Source: Gammaproteobacteria bacterium
GTDB taxonomy: Bacteria > Pseudomonadota > Gammaproteobacteria > GCA-001735895
Direction: 5' to 3'
NCBI GenBank assembly: GCA_003231795.1
Contig: QIJI01000239.1
Coordinates: forward strand, 1-10,428
DNA length: 10,428 bases
A model generated the notes under the pieces. It was given only the letters and a program-made list of their open reading frames with translations. It had not been told where the DNA came from and did no database searches. Below are positions 1 through 7,730 of the stretch, piece after piece (position 1 is the stretch's first letter; each line of letters begins with the position of its first letter). The translations under genes were made by a program, and so were the position numbers.

Positions 1-927
1 GAAGTGGGCGGGCACAGCGGCGTTATTGAATATGATCCGGCCGAGCTTGTCATCAGCTTGCGCGCCGGGTGCAAACTGCACCAGGTGCAGGCCCTGCTCG
101 CGCAAAACGGGCAGATGTTTGGTTTCGAACCCCCCGATTTTAACCAGCAGGCGACCATCGGTGGCATGATCGCCAGTGGTCTAGCCGGACCCCGTCGGGC
201 CTTTGCCGGCAGCGTCCGCGATTTTGTGCTGGGAGTAAAAATGATCAACGGGCGCGGCGAAATACAGAAGTTTGGCGGTAAGGTGATCAAGAATGTTGCC
301 GGATTCGATGTTTCAAGACTTATGGTCGGATCGCTCGGTACGTTGGGAGTTATTCTGGAGGCGTCGATCAAGGTCATTCCGATTTGTGAATTCGAGCAAA
401 CGCTTTCGTTTGAACACGCCGATCCTGCGCGGCATATTCGCTGGATAAATGAACTCGGCAGCAGACCATATCCCATTACCGCTTCGATCTGGGTCGGTGG
501 TCAAAGCCAGCTTCGACTTTCCGGAACTGAGCAAGGAGTACGCGAAGCTGTGTCACGGCTTGGAGGTGAAGAGACTGTTTTCGACTGGCAGGCAATTCGC
601 GAACAGCAACATCAATTCTTTGACGCAGATAGCCCTCTGAGCCGGGTTGCAGTGCCCTCTACTACCCCGGATATCGGGGTCGATAGTCCACAGTTGATCG
701 AGTGGGGTGGTGCCCGGCGGTGGCTGAGCGGTGCGGCTGATATTTCCGCGCTACGCCAGCAGGTAGAAATTCTGGGAGGCAGTGTTTGCGCCTATCGACG
801 CCATCCGGCCAGCGTATCGGTGTTTCATCCATTGCCCGCGGCAATGCTCAAATTGCAGCGCCAAATCAAATCGAGTTTCGATCCGGCTGGAATTTTCAAC
901 CGCGGTCGGATTTATTCAGGGATGTAG
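1..927 (+). CDS. glcE: Glycolate oxidase FAD-binding subunit GlcE (5'-truncated by window edge)
   Basis: This is the FAD-binding subunit of the GlcDEF glycolate oxidase, which oxidises glycolate to glyoxylate and passes electrons towards the respiratory chain. The reading frame is open from base 1 (E-V-G-G-H-S-G-V-I-E-Y-D). The 308 visible residues resemble E. coli GlcE from about its residue 50, so roughly 45-50 N-terminal residues lie off the left edge. Visible GlcE/FAD_binding_4 signatures are YDPAELVIS near residue 11, the ATIGGMIASGLAGPRR segment near 51-66, SVRDFVLG near 70, GGKVIKNVAGFD near 91 and SRLMVGSLGTLGV near 104. The C-terminal FDPAGIFNRGR stretch is the typical end of FAD_binding_4 oxidase subunits. 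The stop (TAG, 925-927) is followed almost immediately by glcF. The truncation is an artefact of the window. The identification is secure. Confidence 0.93.
   Translation, partial: EVGGHSGVIEYDPAELVISLRAGCKLHQVQALLAQNGQMFGFEPPDFNQQATIGGMIASGLAGPRRAFAGSVRDFVLGVKMINGRGEIQKFGGKVIKNVAGFDVSRLMVGSLGTLGVILEASIKVIPICEFEQTLSFEHADPARHIRWINELGSRPYPITASIWVGGQSQLRLSGTEQGVREAVSRLGGEETVFDWQAIREQQHQFFDADSPLSRVAVPSTTPDIGVDSPQLIEWGGARRWLSGAADISALRQQVEILGGSVCAYRRHPASVSVFHPLPAAMLKLQRQIKSSFDPAGIFNRGRIYSGM
918..922 (+). promoter_or_regulatory. Shine-Dalgarno site deciding the glcF start
   Basis: AGGGA lies inside the last codons of glcE, 7 bases before the GTG at 930. It supports a non-ATG glcF start over the upstream ATG at 786. 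Confidence 0.6.
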
Positions 928-929
928 TG

Positions 930-2132
930 GTGCAAACTAATCTTGATCCGCGATTTCAGAAAACCCGTGATGGCGCCATTGTCGAATCGATTTTGCGTAA
1001 ATGTGTTCACTGCGGTTTCTGCAACGCGACCTGTCCCACCTACCAGTTGCGGGGCGATGAACTCGACGGTCCTCGCGGGCGCATTTACCAGATGAAACAG
1101 TTTTTCGAAGGCGTTGCCCCTAATGCTGATATGTTGCGACACCTGGATCGTTGTTTGACCTGTCGCTCCTGTGAAACCACCTGTCCCTCGGGTGTTAATT
1201 ACAGCCAATTGCTGGAAATCGGTCGTACCGCGATTGAGCAGGAACTGCCACGTTCCTGGCGTGACAAATTGGTTCGCAAGGCTATTGTGCGCTTTATCAA
1301 TTGTGGGTGGCTGTTTACATCCTGTCTGCGCGTGGCGCAGGTATTTTCAGTATTGCTTCCGCCAAAAATGAAGCAACTGATCCCCGTGCGCCAGCAAGCT
1401 GTAAAGCGAAGCAAGCGATCGCATCAACGCAAGGTATTGATGCTCGAAGGCTGCGTGCAACCAGGCCTGGCACCAAATACCAATGCCTGTGCCGTCAATT
1501 TACTGGATCGTTTTGGAATCGAAGTCATTCGGATTTCCGCGCAGCATTGTTGCGGTTCGGCTGCAATGCATACTTCAGAGCAAGCCTTCGGCCTGCGTCA
1601 GGCAAAGCATCTCATTGATATCTGGTGGCCGTATGTTGACGCGGGCATTGAAGCCATCGTCATTAGCGCAAGTGGTTGTGGTGTCACAATCCGCGATTTT
1701 GGGCGACTACTGGCTGACGATCCACACTACGCTGAAAAAGCGCAAAGGATCAGCCAGCTAAGCTGCGATCTGGTCGAATTGATTGAGACTGAGCAGGATC
1801 AAATCAGCCGATCTGAGCATTCGTCAAAGCGGGTCGCAGTACATACCCCCTGTACCTTGCAACATGGTCTTGGAATCAATCAGCGAATCGAGCGATTGCT
1901 CAAGCTGGCGGGTCATGAAATCTGTCGGGTAAAAGATGCCCATTTATGTTGCGGGTCTGCCGGCACCTACTCGATGTTACAACCGGTACTGTCAGATCAG
2001 TTACGTGAAAATAAACTACAGGCCCTTATGATCGACGATCCCGAAGTGATTGTCAGTGCTAACATCGGTTGTCAGATTCAGCTCTCTCGGGGCAGTCCGG
2101 TAGTGGTTCGACACTGGATTGAATTATTGTAA
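930..2132 (+). CDS. glcF: Glycolate oxidase iron-sulfur subunit GlcF
   Basis: This is the iron-sulfur electron-transfer subunit of glycolate oxidase, which acts with GlcD and GlcE at the inner face of the cytoplasmic membrane. From the GTG at 930 it has 400 residues; E. coli GlcF has about 407. Two ferredoxin-type 4Fe-4S motifs are intact: C25-x2-C28-x2-C31-x3-C35-P and C75-x2-C78-x2-C81-x3-C85-P. Two CCG (DUF224) modules follow: C175, C207-C208-G and C250, then C308, C340-C341-G and C381. I chose the GTG at 930 because MQTNLDP matches the start of known GlcF (MQTQL) and AGGGA (918-922) sits 7 bases upstream. The frame stays open back to an ATG at 786, but that stretch is glcE read out of frame. 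A GTG at 927, overlapping the glcE stop, is the only close alternative. The 2-base gap from glcE implies coupled translation. No frameshift or missing ligand is seen. Confidence 0.94.
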   Translation: MQTNLDPRFQKTRDGAIVESILRKCVHCGFCNATCPTYQLRGDELDGPRGRIYQMKQFFEGVAPNADMLRHLDRCLTCRSCETTCPSGVNYSQLLEIGRTAIEQELPRSWRDKLVRKAIVRFINCGWLFTSCLRVAQVFSVLLPPKMKQLIPVRQQAVKRSKRSHQRKVLMLEGCVQPGLAPNTNACAVNLLDRFGIEVIRISAQHCCGSAAMHTSEQAFGLRQAKHLIDIWWPYVDAGIEAIVISASGCGVTIRDFGRLLADDPHYAEKAQRISQLSCDLVELIETEQDQISRSEHSSKRVAVHTPCTLQHGLGINQRIERLLKLAGHEICRVKDAHLCCGSAGTYSMLQPVLSDQLRENKLQALMIDDPEVIVSANIGCQIQLSRGSPVVVRHWIELL

Positions 2133-2224
2133 AAAGCTTGTTAGTTCAATAGTTTAAGAGTGCCTCGATACGAAAGAACTGTTTTATCACTTTGTCATAC
2201 AAATGAAACACATCAGCGCATTAA

Positions 2225-2254
2225 TTGATAATGCCACGATAGATATTTGATTAT
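2225..2254 (+). promoter_or_regulatory. Weak sigma-70-like promoter candidate upstream of the binding-protein gene
   Basis: TTGATA (2225-2230) and GATTAT (2249-2254) are 18 bases apart. They match the -35 and -10 consensus at 5/6 and 4/6 positions. A transcript would start near 2262 and carry a leader of about 80 bases containing the 2285-2303 hairpin. The region is AT-rich, so chance matches are likely and this remains a guess. I see no convincing terminator for glcF in 2133-2224. Confidence 0.22.
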
Positions 2255-2284
2255 TGTGCTGAGGTAGGTTAGTTTTACACAACT

Positions 2285-2312
2285 CCACCGCGTAAGACGG
2301 TGGGTATATACC
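2285..2312 (+). promoter_or_regulatory. Hairpin plus abutting palindrome in the leader of the binding-protein gene
   Basis: CCACCG (2285-2290) and CGGTGG (2298-2303) form a perfect 6-bp stem with a 7-base loop. The palindrome GGTATATACC (2303-2312) shares the last base of the stem. No T-run follows the stem, so it is not a standard terminator. It could be a 5' leader structure or, in the case of the palindrome, a repressor site. No known family of sites is recognised. Confidence 0.35.
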
Positions 2313-2331
2313 AATAATACAGAGCGCTTGC

Positions 2332-2336
2332 GAGGG
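2332..2336 (+). promoter_or_regulatory. Shine-Dalgarno site of the binding-protein gene
   Basis: GAGGG ends 9 bases before the ATG at 2346. It supports that ATG over the in-frame TTG at 2328, which would place the site inside the coding region and add six residues before the signal peptide. Confidence 0.6.
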
Positions 2337-2345
2337 CACAACTCA

Positions 2346-4391
2346 ATGAGAAAACTACAACTAATCACGGCTATTGGCCTGATGACCCTGGCGGGTACCG
2401 TGGTGGCAGCACCATGCCCGGCAATTACTGTTGCCGATATGCAGGGCGTCGCAGCCGGTGCCTTTCCACAGCAATACGAACAGGCAGAATTTGAAAAAAT
2501 TGCTGGCTGTACGATGGAATTTTCCCAGAACCCCGATATTGCAAAATTGAATGGCATGATTTACGGCAATCCGAAACTGCCGCCGCTAGCTGATCGCCTG
2601 CCTGACGAGCCACTGGTGGTCGCACCTTACGATTCGATTGGTAAATACGGCGGCACCTTCGATATGCTGTCAAATGCGACCGAATCAGGCACATCAGACA
2701 TAATGGCGGTTCGTCACGTCAACCTGGTGCGTTACTCGGACGATCTCGAAACCATCGTGCCAAACGTCGCCAAAGGCTGGGAGTGGAATGATGACTTTAC
2801 CCAACTGACATTCTTCTTGCGCAAAGGCCAAAGATGGTCGGACGGCGCGCTTTTCACCGCGGAAGACGTCGAGTTCTGGTATGAAAACCTGGCGATCGAC
2901 ACGAATGTGCGAGAAAAGCCTAAAGATTATGTCCTGGTAGGCGGTAAGCCGATGACGGTCGATGTTATCGACGCGCAAACGGTGCGTTTCAACCTGCCTT
3001 CTCCAAAACCCGGCCTGCTGTCACATTTCGCCAACCATTATGCACAGGCCTTCCAGCCCAAGCATTTTCTCGGCCAGTGGCATCCAGCGGTTAATCCGGA
3101 TGCCGATGCCAATGCGCAAAAACTGGGTTTCGAAAACGGCTATGCAGCCATTGCCGCCTACTACGGCAGCTCTGACTGGATGGACACACCGACTCCGATG
3201 CTGACCAACTCTGACAAACTTGATATTTTGCCATTGCACGCGGCACCCACCCTGGAAAGCCATATTGTCATTGCGGAAAGCACCGAGGGTCGTCACTTTG
3301 TTGCCAATCCTTATTTCTATATGGTCGATACTGCCGGTAACCAGCTACCCTACATCAATGAGCAGGATGAGGTATTTATTGGCAACGCCGAAGTTCGTTT
3401 GCTCAAGCTGATGAATGGCGAAGTCTCTTTTAAAGCCCAGGCATTGAATCTCGATTATGCTCCGGTGCTGCTGGAAAATCAGGAAAAAAGCAACTTCACG
3501 GTGAGATTGAAACCCGAAGTCGCCATGTCAACCTTTGCCTTTAACGTGACTTCTGAAGACCTGGAAAAGCGTAAGGTTTTCGGTGATCTGAGGTTTCGCC
3601 AGGCGATGTCTGTAGCCATCAACCGTGATGAAATTAACGAAGTTGTGTTCTTCGGTACGGGTACTACCCAGCAATATATCGGCTTCTCTCCGACCCCGTC
3701 GTTTGTCGACCCGAAGTGGACCCAGTATTACGCCCAATTTGATCCCAAGTTAGCTAACAAGCTGCTGGACGAAATGGGAATGAAAGACGTTGACGGGGAC
3801 GGCTGGCGCGACTTGCTTGATGGCAGTCCGCTGGTACTGAATCTTCAGGTCGCGACTCAGTCAATGTCGATCAAGCAGGTCGAACTGATTGGTCAGCACT
3901 GGGCTGCCGTGGGCATCAACAATTCGGTTAAGGAAGTCACCACGGATGAATTTCGTTCGGCCATGTCATCCAACCAGCTCGATGTCACCATGTACTTAAA
4001 AGGTCAACCATTGGCTGTCATCCTGGGTATTTCCGAGATTTTCATTCCGCCTTACGACAACTATTTCAACCAGAGAACAGCCATGCTCTGGGGCGAATAT
4101 CTGGACTCGGATGGCGCTTCAGGTGTGAAACCACCTGCGTATGCCTATGAGATGATGGAAGATATCAGCGCCTTTCAAGGTGAGACAGCAGGCTCTGCTG
4201 AATCGAATCGACTGGGTCAAAAGCTGGTAAAAACCATGACCGAAAACCTGCTCTTCATCGGTACTGTGAAGTCGTCGTCACCGATTTATAACAGCAATAC
4301 CGTGAAAAACTTTCCCGAGTATAAGACGGCATCGTATGCCTACTACAGGTCTTATCCGTATCGTGGTCCTCAGTGGTACCTTGACGAGTAA
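2346..4391 (+). CDS. Large family 5 extracellular solute-binding protein (SBP_bac_5)
   Basis: This is the periplasmic substrate-binding component of the importer encoded downstream. It has 681 residues, longer than DppA/OppA (about 535-545). The N-terminus is a Sec signal peptide: MRK, a hydrophobic stretch of residues 4-20, and cleavage probably after A21 (VVA-AP). There is no lipobox cysteine, so it should be soluble in the periplasm. The SBP_bac_5 core is clear from about residue 139 (GWEWNDDFTQLTFFLRKGQRWSDG, then FTAEDVEFWYE). The NPYFYMVDTAGNQLPYI segment is typical of the long members of this family, some of which bind oligosaccharides or opines rather than peptides. An EF-hand-like loop, DVDGDGWRDLLD (481-492), has acidic side chains at loop positions 1, 3, 5, 9 and 12. 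The only mature cysteines, C24 and C55, could form a disulfide. A 170-base gap with a hairpin separates it from the permeases. The ligand cannot be predicted. Confidence 0.9.
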   Translation: MRKLQLITAIGLMTLAGTVVAAPCPAITVADMQGVAAGAFPQQYEQAEFEKIAGCTMEFSQNPDIAKLNGMIYGNPKLPPLADRLPDEPLVVAPYDSIGKYGGTFDMLSNATESGTSDIMAVRHVNLVRYSDDLETIVPNVAKGWEWNDDFTQLTFFLRKGQRWSDGALFTAEDVEFWYENLAIDTNVREKPKDYVLVGGKPMTVDVIDAQTVRFNLPSPKPGLLSHFANHYAQAFQPKHFLGQWHPAVNPDADANAQKLGFENGYAAIAAYYGSSDWMDTPTPMLTNSDKLDILPLHAAPTLESHIVIAESTEGRHFVANPYFYMVDTAGNQLPYINEQDEVFIGNAEVRLLKLMNGEVSFKAQALNLDYAPVLLENQEKSNFTVRLKPEVAMSTFAFNVTSEDLEKRKVFGDLRFRQAMSVAINRDEINEVVFFGTGTTQQYIGFSPTPSFVDPKWTQYYAQFDPKLANKLLDEMGMKDVDGDGWRDLLDGSPLVLNLQVATQSMSIKQVELIGQHWAAVGINNSVKEVTTDEFRSAMSSNQLDVTMYLKGQPLAVILGISEIFIPPYDNYFNQRTAMLWGEYLDSDGASGVKPPAYAYEMMEDISAFQGETAGSAESNRLGQKLVKTMTENLLFIGTVKSSSPIYNSNTVKNFPEYKTASYAYYRSYPYRGPQWYLDE

Positions 4392-4407
4392 GTTTTAGAA
4401 ATAGGTA

Positions 4408-4442
4408 GTCCGCGGGCGGACATTAGTTGAATGCCCGCGGAC
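4408..4442 (+). terminator. Strong GC-rich hairpin between binding-protein and permease genes
   Basis: GTCCGCGGGC (4408-4417) and GCCCGCGGAC (4433-4442) form a perfect 10-bp stem with a 15-base loop, 16 bases after the binding-protein stop. No T-tract follows directly, so it is a poor intrinsic terminator. In binding-protein operons such hairpins commonly protect the upstream mRNA from 3' exonucleases or cause partial termination, raising binding-protein output over permease. A shorter competing stem, GTCCG (4408-4412) with CGGAC (4417-4421), is possible. Confidence 0.55.
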
Positions 4443-4456
4443 AACTGAGATTGATG

Positions 4457-4508
4457 ATTTTACTCAGGGATAAATTTTACTCAGGGATGAATTTTATTTT
4501 TACTCGGG
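4457..4508 (+). repeat. Three short direct repeats TTTTACTC(A/G)GG
   Basis: ATTTTACTCAGGGAT occurs exactly at 4457-4471 and 4474-4488, a period of 17. A third, shorter copy, TTTTACTCGGG, is at 4498-4508. They fill the space between the hairpin and the ribosome binding site of the first permease gene. They might be a regulator-binding array or a small slippage duplication. No known motif is recognised. Confidence 0.6.
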
Positions 4509-4561
4509 CGGGTCGACCAGACTCCATTCGGCAACAAAATAGGTAGGAGCGCAGAAAGAGA

Positions 4562-5563
4562 ATGCTATTCGCCCGTTTCGTAATCACACGTTTCTTTTTA
4601 GCGATATTGACGCTGATTCTGGTCTCTCTGATTGTTTTCAGTTTGATGGAACTTGTGCCGGGTGACTGTGCAGAACGCTACCTCGCTTTCAAAAGTTCCC
4701 AGGGCTCGGCAATAACGATTGCCGACATTGATGCGGAACGTGTTCGACTGGGTCTCGACAAGCCTTACCTGGTGCGCTGGGGGAAATGGATTGTCAACGC
4801 TTTTCAAGGTGAGTTCGGTGACAGTTGCATCTTACGCCTTAACATCAGCGAGCTTCTGGGCCAGAAATTCTGGTTGAGCCTCGGCATCTGCCTTGCCGCA
4901 TTACTGGTCGCTTACCTGATCGCTATCCCGGTCGGGATTATTTCGGCTACGTCAAAAAGTGCAACATTAAACAACAGCCTCCGACTGGTCAGTTATCTCG
5001 GTCTGGCTTTGCCAAATTTTTTACTGGCACTGATGATTATGCTGTTTTCGACGATATATTTCGGCGACACCCTGACCGGATTGTTTTCTAAAGAATTTCG
5101 TGATGCGGCCTGGTCTTATGAACGTTTTATGGATTTCCTCTCGCGAGCCTGGTTGCCGGTATTTATTCTGGCCTGGTCGGCAACTGCATTTGCGATTCAA
5201 ACCGTGCGTGCGCTGATGTCCGACGAGGTTGGAAAATTGTACGTGTTGGCCGCCTCCGCACGCGGCGTTAGCGGAGGAAAACTGCTGTGGCGCTATCCCG
5301 CTCGGCATTCCCTCGGGCCCATCATCAACTCGCTCGGGTTTGATTTAAACCGAATCTTTAACGAACTACCGATCGTAGCGCTAATTTTGGTCCTCACCGA
5401 GGCCGGGTCCCTGTTGTACGACGCTCTGGCGGCCTCCAACGATCAGCAGTTAGCGGGTGCGATAATTTTTTTGCTGACCGCCAGTATTATTACTATTAAT
5501 TTTATTACCGATATTATCCTGGCGTTAACCGACCCGCGCGTTCGTCGCAGTATAGTGGGGTAA
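4562..5563 (+). CDS. ABC transporter permease, DppB/OppB type
   Basis: This is the first inner-membrane permease of the importer, with 333 residues and the usual BPD_transp_1 layout. TM1 spans about 9-29, followed by the VPGD motif at 32-35 and a periplasmic loop to about residue 100. Further membrane spans lie near 103-129, 141-167, 197-215, 268-288 and 297-321. The cytoplasmic coupling (EAA) loop is YVLAASARGVSGGKLLWRY at 227-245 followed by the conserved RHSLGP. TDPRVR near the C-terminus is also typical. The periplasmic loop holds C36 and C89, which could pair. The ATG at 4562 gives the standard N-terminus of the family. The best Shine-Dalgarno, AGGAG (4545-4549), is 12 bases away, which is long and may lower initiation. 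The downstream permease gene starts 5 bases after the stop. The family is certain; the transported substrate is unknown. Confidence 0.92.
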   Translation: MLFARFVITRFFLAILTLILVSLIVFSLMELVPGDCAERYLAFKSSQGSAITIADIDAERVRLGLDKPYLVRWGKWIVNAFQGEFGDSCILRLNISELLGQKFWLSLGICLAALLVAYLIAIPVGIISATSKSATLNNSLRLVSYLGLALPNFLLALMIMLFSTIYFGDTLTGLFSKEFRDAAWSYERFMDFLSRAWLPVFILAWSATAFAIQTVRALMSDEVGKLYVLAASARGVSGGKLLWRYPARHSLGPIINSLGFDLNRIFNELPIVALILVLTEAGSLLYDALAASNDQQLAGAIIFLLTASIITINFITDIILALTDPRVRRSIVG

Positions 5564-5568
5564 GCGAC

Positions 5569-6726
5569 ATGACAGAAACAGCAACCATTGAAGAAACCGA
5601 TGCAAATGTAGACCAGAAAGCCAAAGAGGCGTACTTCACCGCCGGACAGGGCCAACTGATCTGGACCCGGTTCAAAAAACAAAAAGCCGCCATGGTCGGT
5701 GCCGGCGTTCTCATTGTATTAATCCTGTCAGGATTTTTCGCACCCTTCCTGACGCCCTATAACCCGACGATTGACGGACGCAATGTAGACTATCTCAACG
5801 GTGCACCGAATGTCCCCAGTTTCTGTGATGACAACGGCTGTTCGGTGCGACCCTTTATCTATACCTTCAAACGATCGCGCTCGATTGCGACAAACTTTCG
5901 CTGGGTTACCGAGACCGACACCAGTCTAGATGGCCGCCGTTATGTTGTTTTCTTCCCGCAGGGTGACAAATATAAACTCCTGGGTATGAACTTCACCACT
6001 CATTTGTTCGGCGTCGATGAGGGCAAGATACATATCTTCGGCACGGATTCTACTGGTAAGGACATCTACTCCCGAACGCTGCATGCAATAAACACCTCGC
6101 TTGCAGTAGGTACGATCGGGGTCTTTATTGCTTTTGTTCTGGCATTGATAATCGGTGGCATTTCGGGTTATTACGGTGGCTGGATCGACTCCGTGTTGCA
6201 GATGATGACGGATACAGTCCGAACCATTCCAACCATTCCATTATTTATGGTACTGGCCGCATTCATTCCCGCTACCTGGGATTCGGAGACCCGGTTTTTA
6301 TTCATCTCTATGATCCTTGGATTTGTGGGTTGGCCAACACTGGCAAGACGGGTTCGAACCCATTTGCTGACCGAACGTAACCAGGAATATGTGCTTGCGG
6401 CACAGTTGTGCGGCGCAAGCGCAGGTCATGTTATCCGACGCCACCTGTTGCCGAGTTTTACCAGTTACATCATCGTCGATTTGATCATTTCATTCCCGTA
6501 TATGGTGCTGTCCGAAACCGCGCTCAGCTTTATCGGTCTTGGTTTGAAAGATCCGGTCAATTCACTCGGCACCATGCTGCAAAACGTGACCAACGCGGAT
6601 GTGCTGCTGAATTACCAGTGGTATTTCATTCCGGTTATTTTCTTTATCGTGCTGGTGCTGGCTTTCGTGTTTGTCGGCGACGGGTTGCGTGATGCCGCCG
6701 ATCCTTATGCAGATACCAAAAAATGA
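5569..6726 (+). CDS. ABC transporter permease, DppC/OppC type, with long periplasmic insert
   Basis: This is the partner permease, with 385 residues; OppC/DppC are usually about 300. It opens with a hydrophilic cytoplasmic tail (1-28) and the OppC N-terminal region (WTRFKKQKAAMVG, 32-44), with TM1 about 41-61. An insert of about 85 residues (roughly 67-155) follows before the conserved FGTDSTGKDIYSR (157-169). By topology this insert is periplasmic, and it contains C86 and C91. The core membrane domain follows, with the EAA loop at 274-303 (YVLAAQLCGAS, then RHLLPSF) and the family ending DGLRDAADP (371-379). The ATG at 5569 has GGGG (5557-5560) 8 bases upstream. The stop overlaps the next gene in an ATGA. 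Long inserts of this kind occur in OppC-like subfamilies such as YejE, so it is a subfamily trait and not damage. Confidence 0.92.
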   Translation: MTETATIEETDANVDQKAKEAYFTAGQGQLIWTRFKKQKAAMVGAGVLIVLILSGFFAPFLTPYNPTIDGRNVDYLNGAPNVPSFCDDNGCSVRPFIYTFKRSRSIATNFRWVTETDTSLDGRRYVVFFPQGDKYKLLGMNFTTHLFGVDEGKIHIFGTDSTGKDIYSRTLHAINTSLAVGTIGVFIAFVLALIIGGISGYYGGWIDSVLQMMTDTVRTIPTIPLFMVLAAFIPATWDSETRFLFISMILGFVGWPTLARRVRTHLLTERNQEYVLAAQLCGASAGHVIRRHLLPSFTSYIIVDLIISFPYMVLSETALSFIGLGLKDPVNSLGTMLQNVTNADVLLNYQWYFIPVIFFIVLVLAFVFVGDGLRDAADPYADTKK

Positions 6727-7730
6727 CGAAGCCACTGATTTCGGTAAAAGACTTAACGCTACAATTTAAAACCGATGAAGGTTTGGTTACGGCGGTTAAT
6801 AATGTCTCATTCGATATTGCACCCGGAGAGATTCTCGGCCTGGTGGGGGAAAGTGGCTCCGGCAAGTCGGTAACTGCGAAGTCGTTAATGATGCTTAATC
6901 CTGATAATTCAGTCTACGGTGAAAATAGCAAAATAACGCTTAACGTTGATGATCAGGAAATTGATGTAATAGGAATGAGACGCGCCAGAGATCAGAAAGT
7001 TATTCGTGGCGGTGCGATCTCGATGATTTTTCAGGAGCCTATGGCAAGTTTCGCACCTGCGCTTACGATTGGCGATCAAATGGTCGAGCAATTAATGATC
7101 CATTCCGACATGACTGCGCGCGAGGCGAAAGAAATTTCCATAGAAATGCTAACCCGAGTTGGTATTCCGGAACCGTCACAACGTTTCGGTCAGTACGCTT
7201 TCGAATTTTCCGGTGGTATGCGCCAGCGCGCGATGATCGCAATGGCATTATCGACCAAACCCAAATTGTTGATCGCTGACGAGCCGACTACCGCGCTCGA
7301 TGTCACGATTCAGGCGCAGGTGATCGAACTGATGCGTGACCTGGTCGAAGAGTTTCATATGTCGATCCTGTTTATCACCCACGATCTCGGTGTTATTGCG
7401 CAAACCGTCGATCGGGTTGCGGTCATGTATCTGGGTAACCTGGTTGAGACCGGCACCGTGCGTCAGGTGATCAACTCACCGGCCCACCCCTATACCCGCG
7501 GTTTATTAAACTCGCTGCCAAAACTGGATGATCTGGAGGCTGAACTGCGCCCGATACCGGGTGATATTCCGTCTCCGCTGGATCGTCCGTCAGGTTGTGT
7601 TTTTCATCCCCGTTGCGTGGAGTCTGGCAATATTGCAGAAACCTGTCGCAGCGTGATACCAGAATACTCCATGGATGATGCCAATCATCAAGTGTCTTGT
7701 CATCTCGCGACACAGGGGGATCAGGCATGA
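6723..7730 (+). CDS. ABC transporter ATP-binding protein, DppD/OppD type
   Basis: This is the first of two ATPases that power the importer on the cytoplasmic face. In its 335 residues all nucleotide-binding motifs are present: Walker A GESGSGKS (42-49), Q-loop FQEP with Q104, signature FSGGMRQR (162-169), Walker B LLIADEP (182-188) and switch H220. The C-terminal oligopeptide/dipeptide transporter domain has PIPGDIPSP near 278 and four cysteines, C292, C298, C308 and C326. These positions bind a 4Fe-4S cluster in some characterised DppD/OppD proteins, so a cluster is plausible here. The spacer between the second and third cysteine is 9 residues, against 6 in the partner ATPase. The start overlaps the upstream permease stop by 4 bases (ATGA), implying coupled translation. 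No defect is seen. Confidence 0.94.
   Translation: MTKPLISVKDLTLQFKTDEGLVTAVNNVSFDIAPGEILGLVGESGSGKSVTAKSLMMLNPDNSVYGENSKITLNVDDQEIDVIGMRRARDQKVIRGGAISMIFQEPMASFAPALTIGDQMVEQLMIHSDMTAREAKEISIEMLTRVGIPEPSQRFGQYAFEFSGGMRQRAMIAMALSTKPKLLIADEPTTALDVTIQAQVIELMRDLVEEFHMSILFITHDLGVIAQTVDRVAVMYLGNLVETGTVRQVINSPAHPYTRGLLNSLPKLDDLEAELRPIPGDIPSPLDRPSGCVFHPRCVESGNIAETCRSVIPEYSMDDANHQVSCHLATQGDQA
7714..7720 (+). promoter_or_regulatory. Shine-Dalgarno site deciding the second ATPase start
   Basis: AGGGGGA ends 6 bases before the ATG at 7727, inside the end of the first ATPase gene. It supports the ATG over an in-frame TTG at 7697, which would add ten residues that are merely the upstream gene read out of frame. 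Confidence 0.65.

Noticed and set aside
1..927. glcE as a pseudogene or broken gene
   Set aside because: The frame is open from the first base and conserved throughout; the missing N-terminus is due to the window boundary.
786..929. Longer GlcF frame beginning at an ATG inside glcE
   Set aside because: The extra 48 residues are glcE read in another frame. GlcF homology begins at the GTG at 930, which has its own Shine-Dalgarno.
4487..4546. Possible 19-codon leader peptide (MNFIFTR...) before the first permease gene
   Set aside because: The only Shine-Dalgarno-like bases (AGGG) directly touch the ATG, no attenuator stem follows, and the ATG belongs to the direct repeat.
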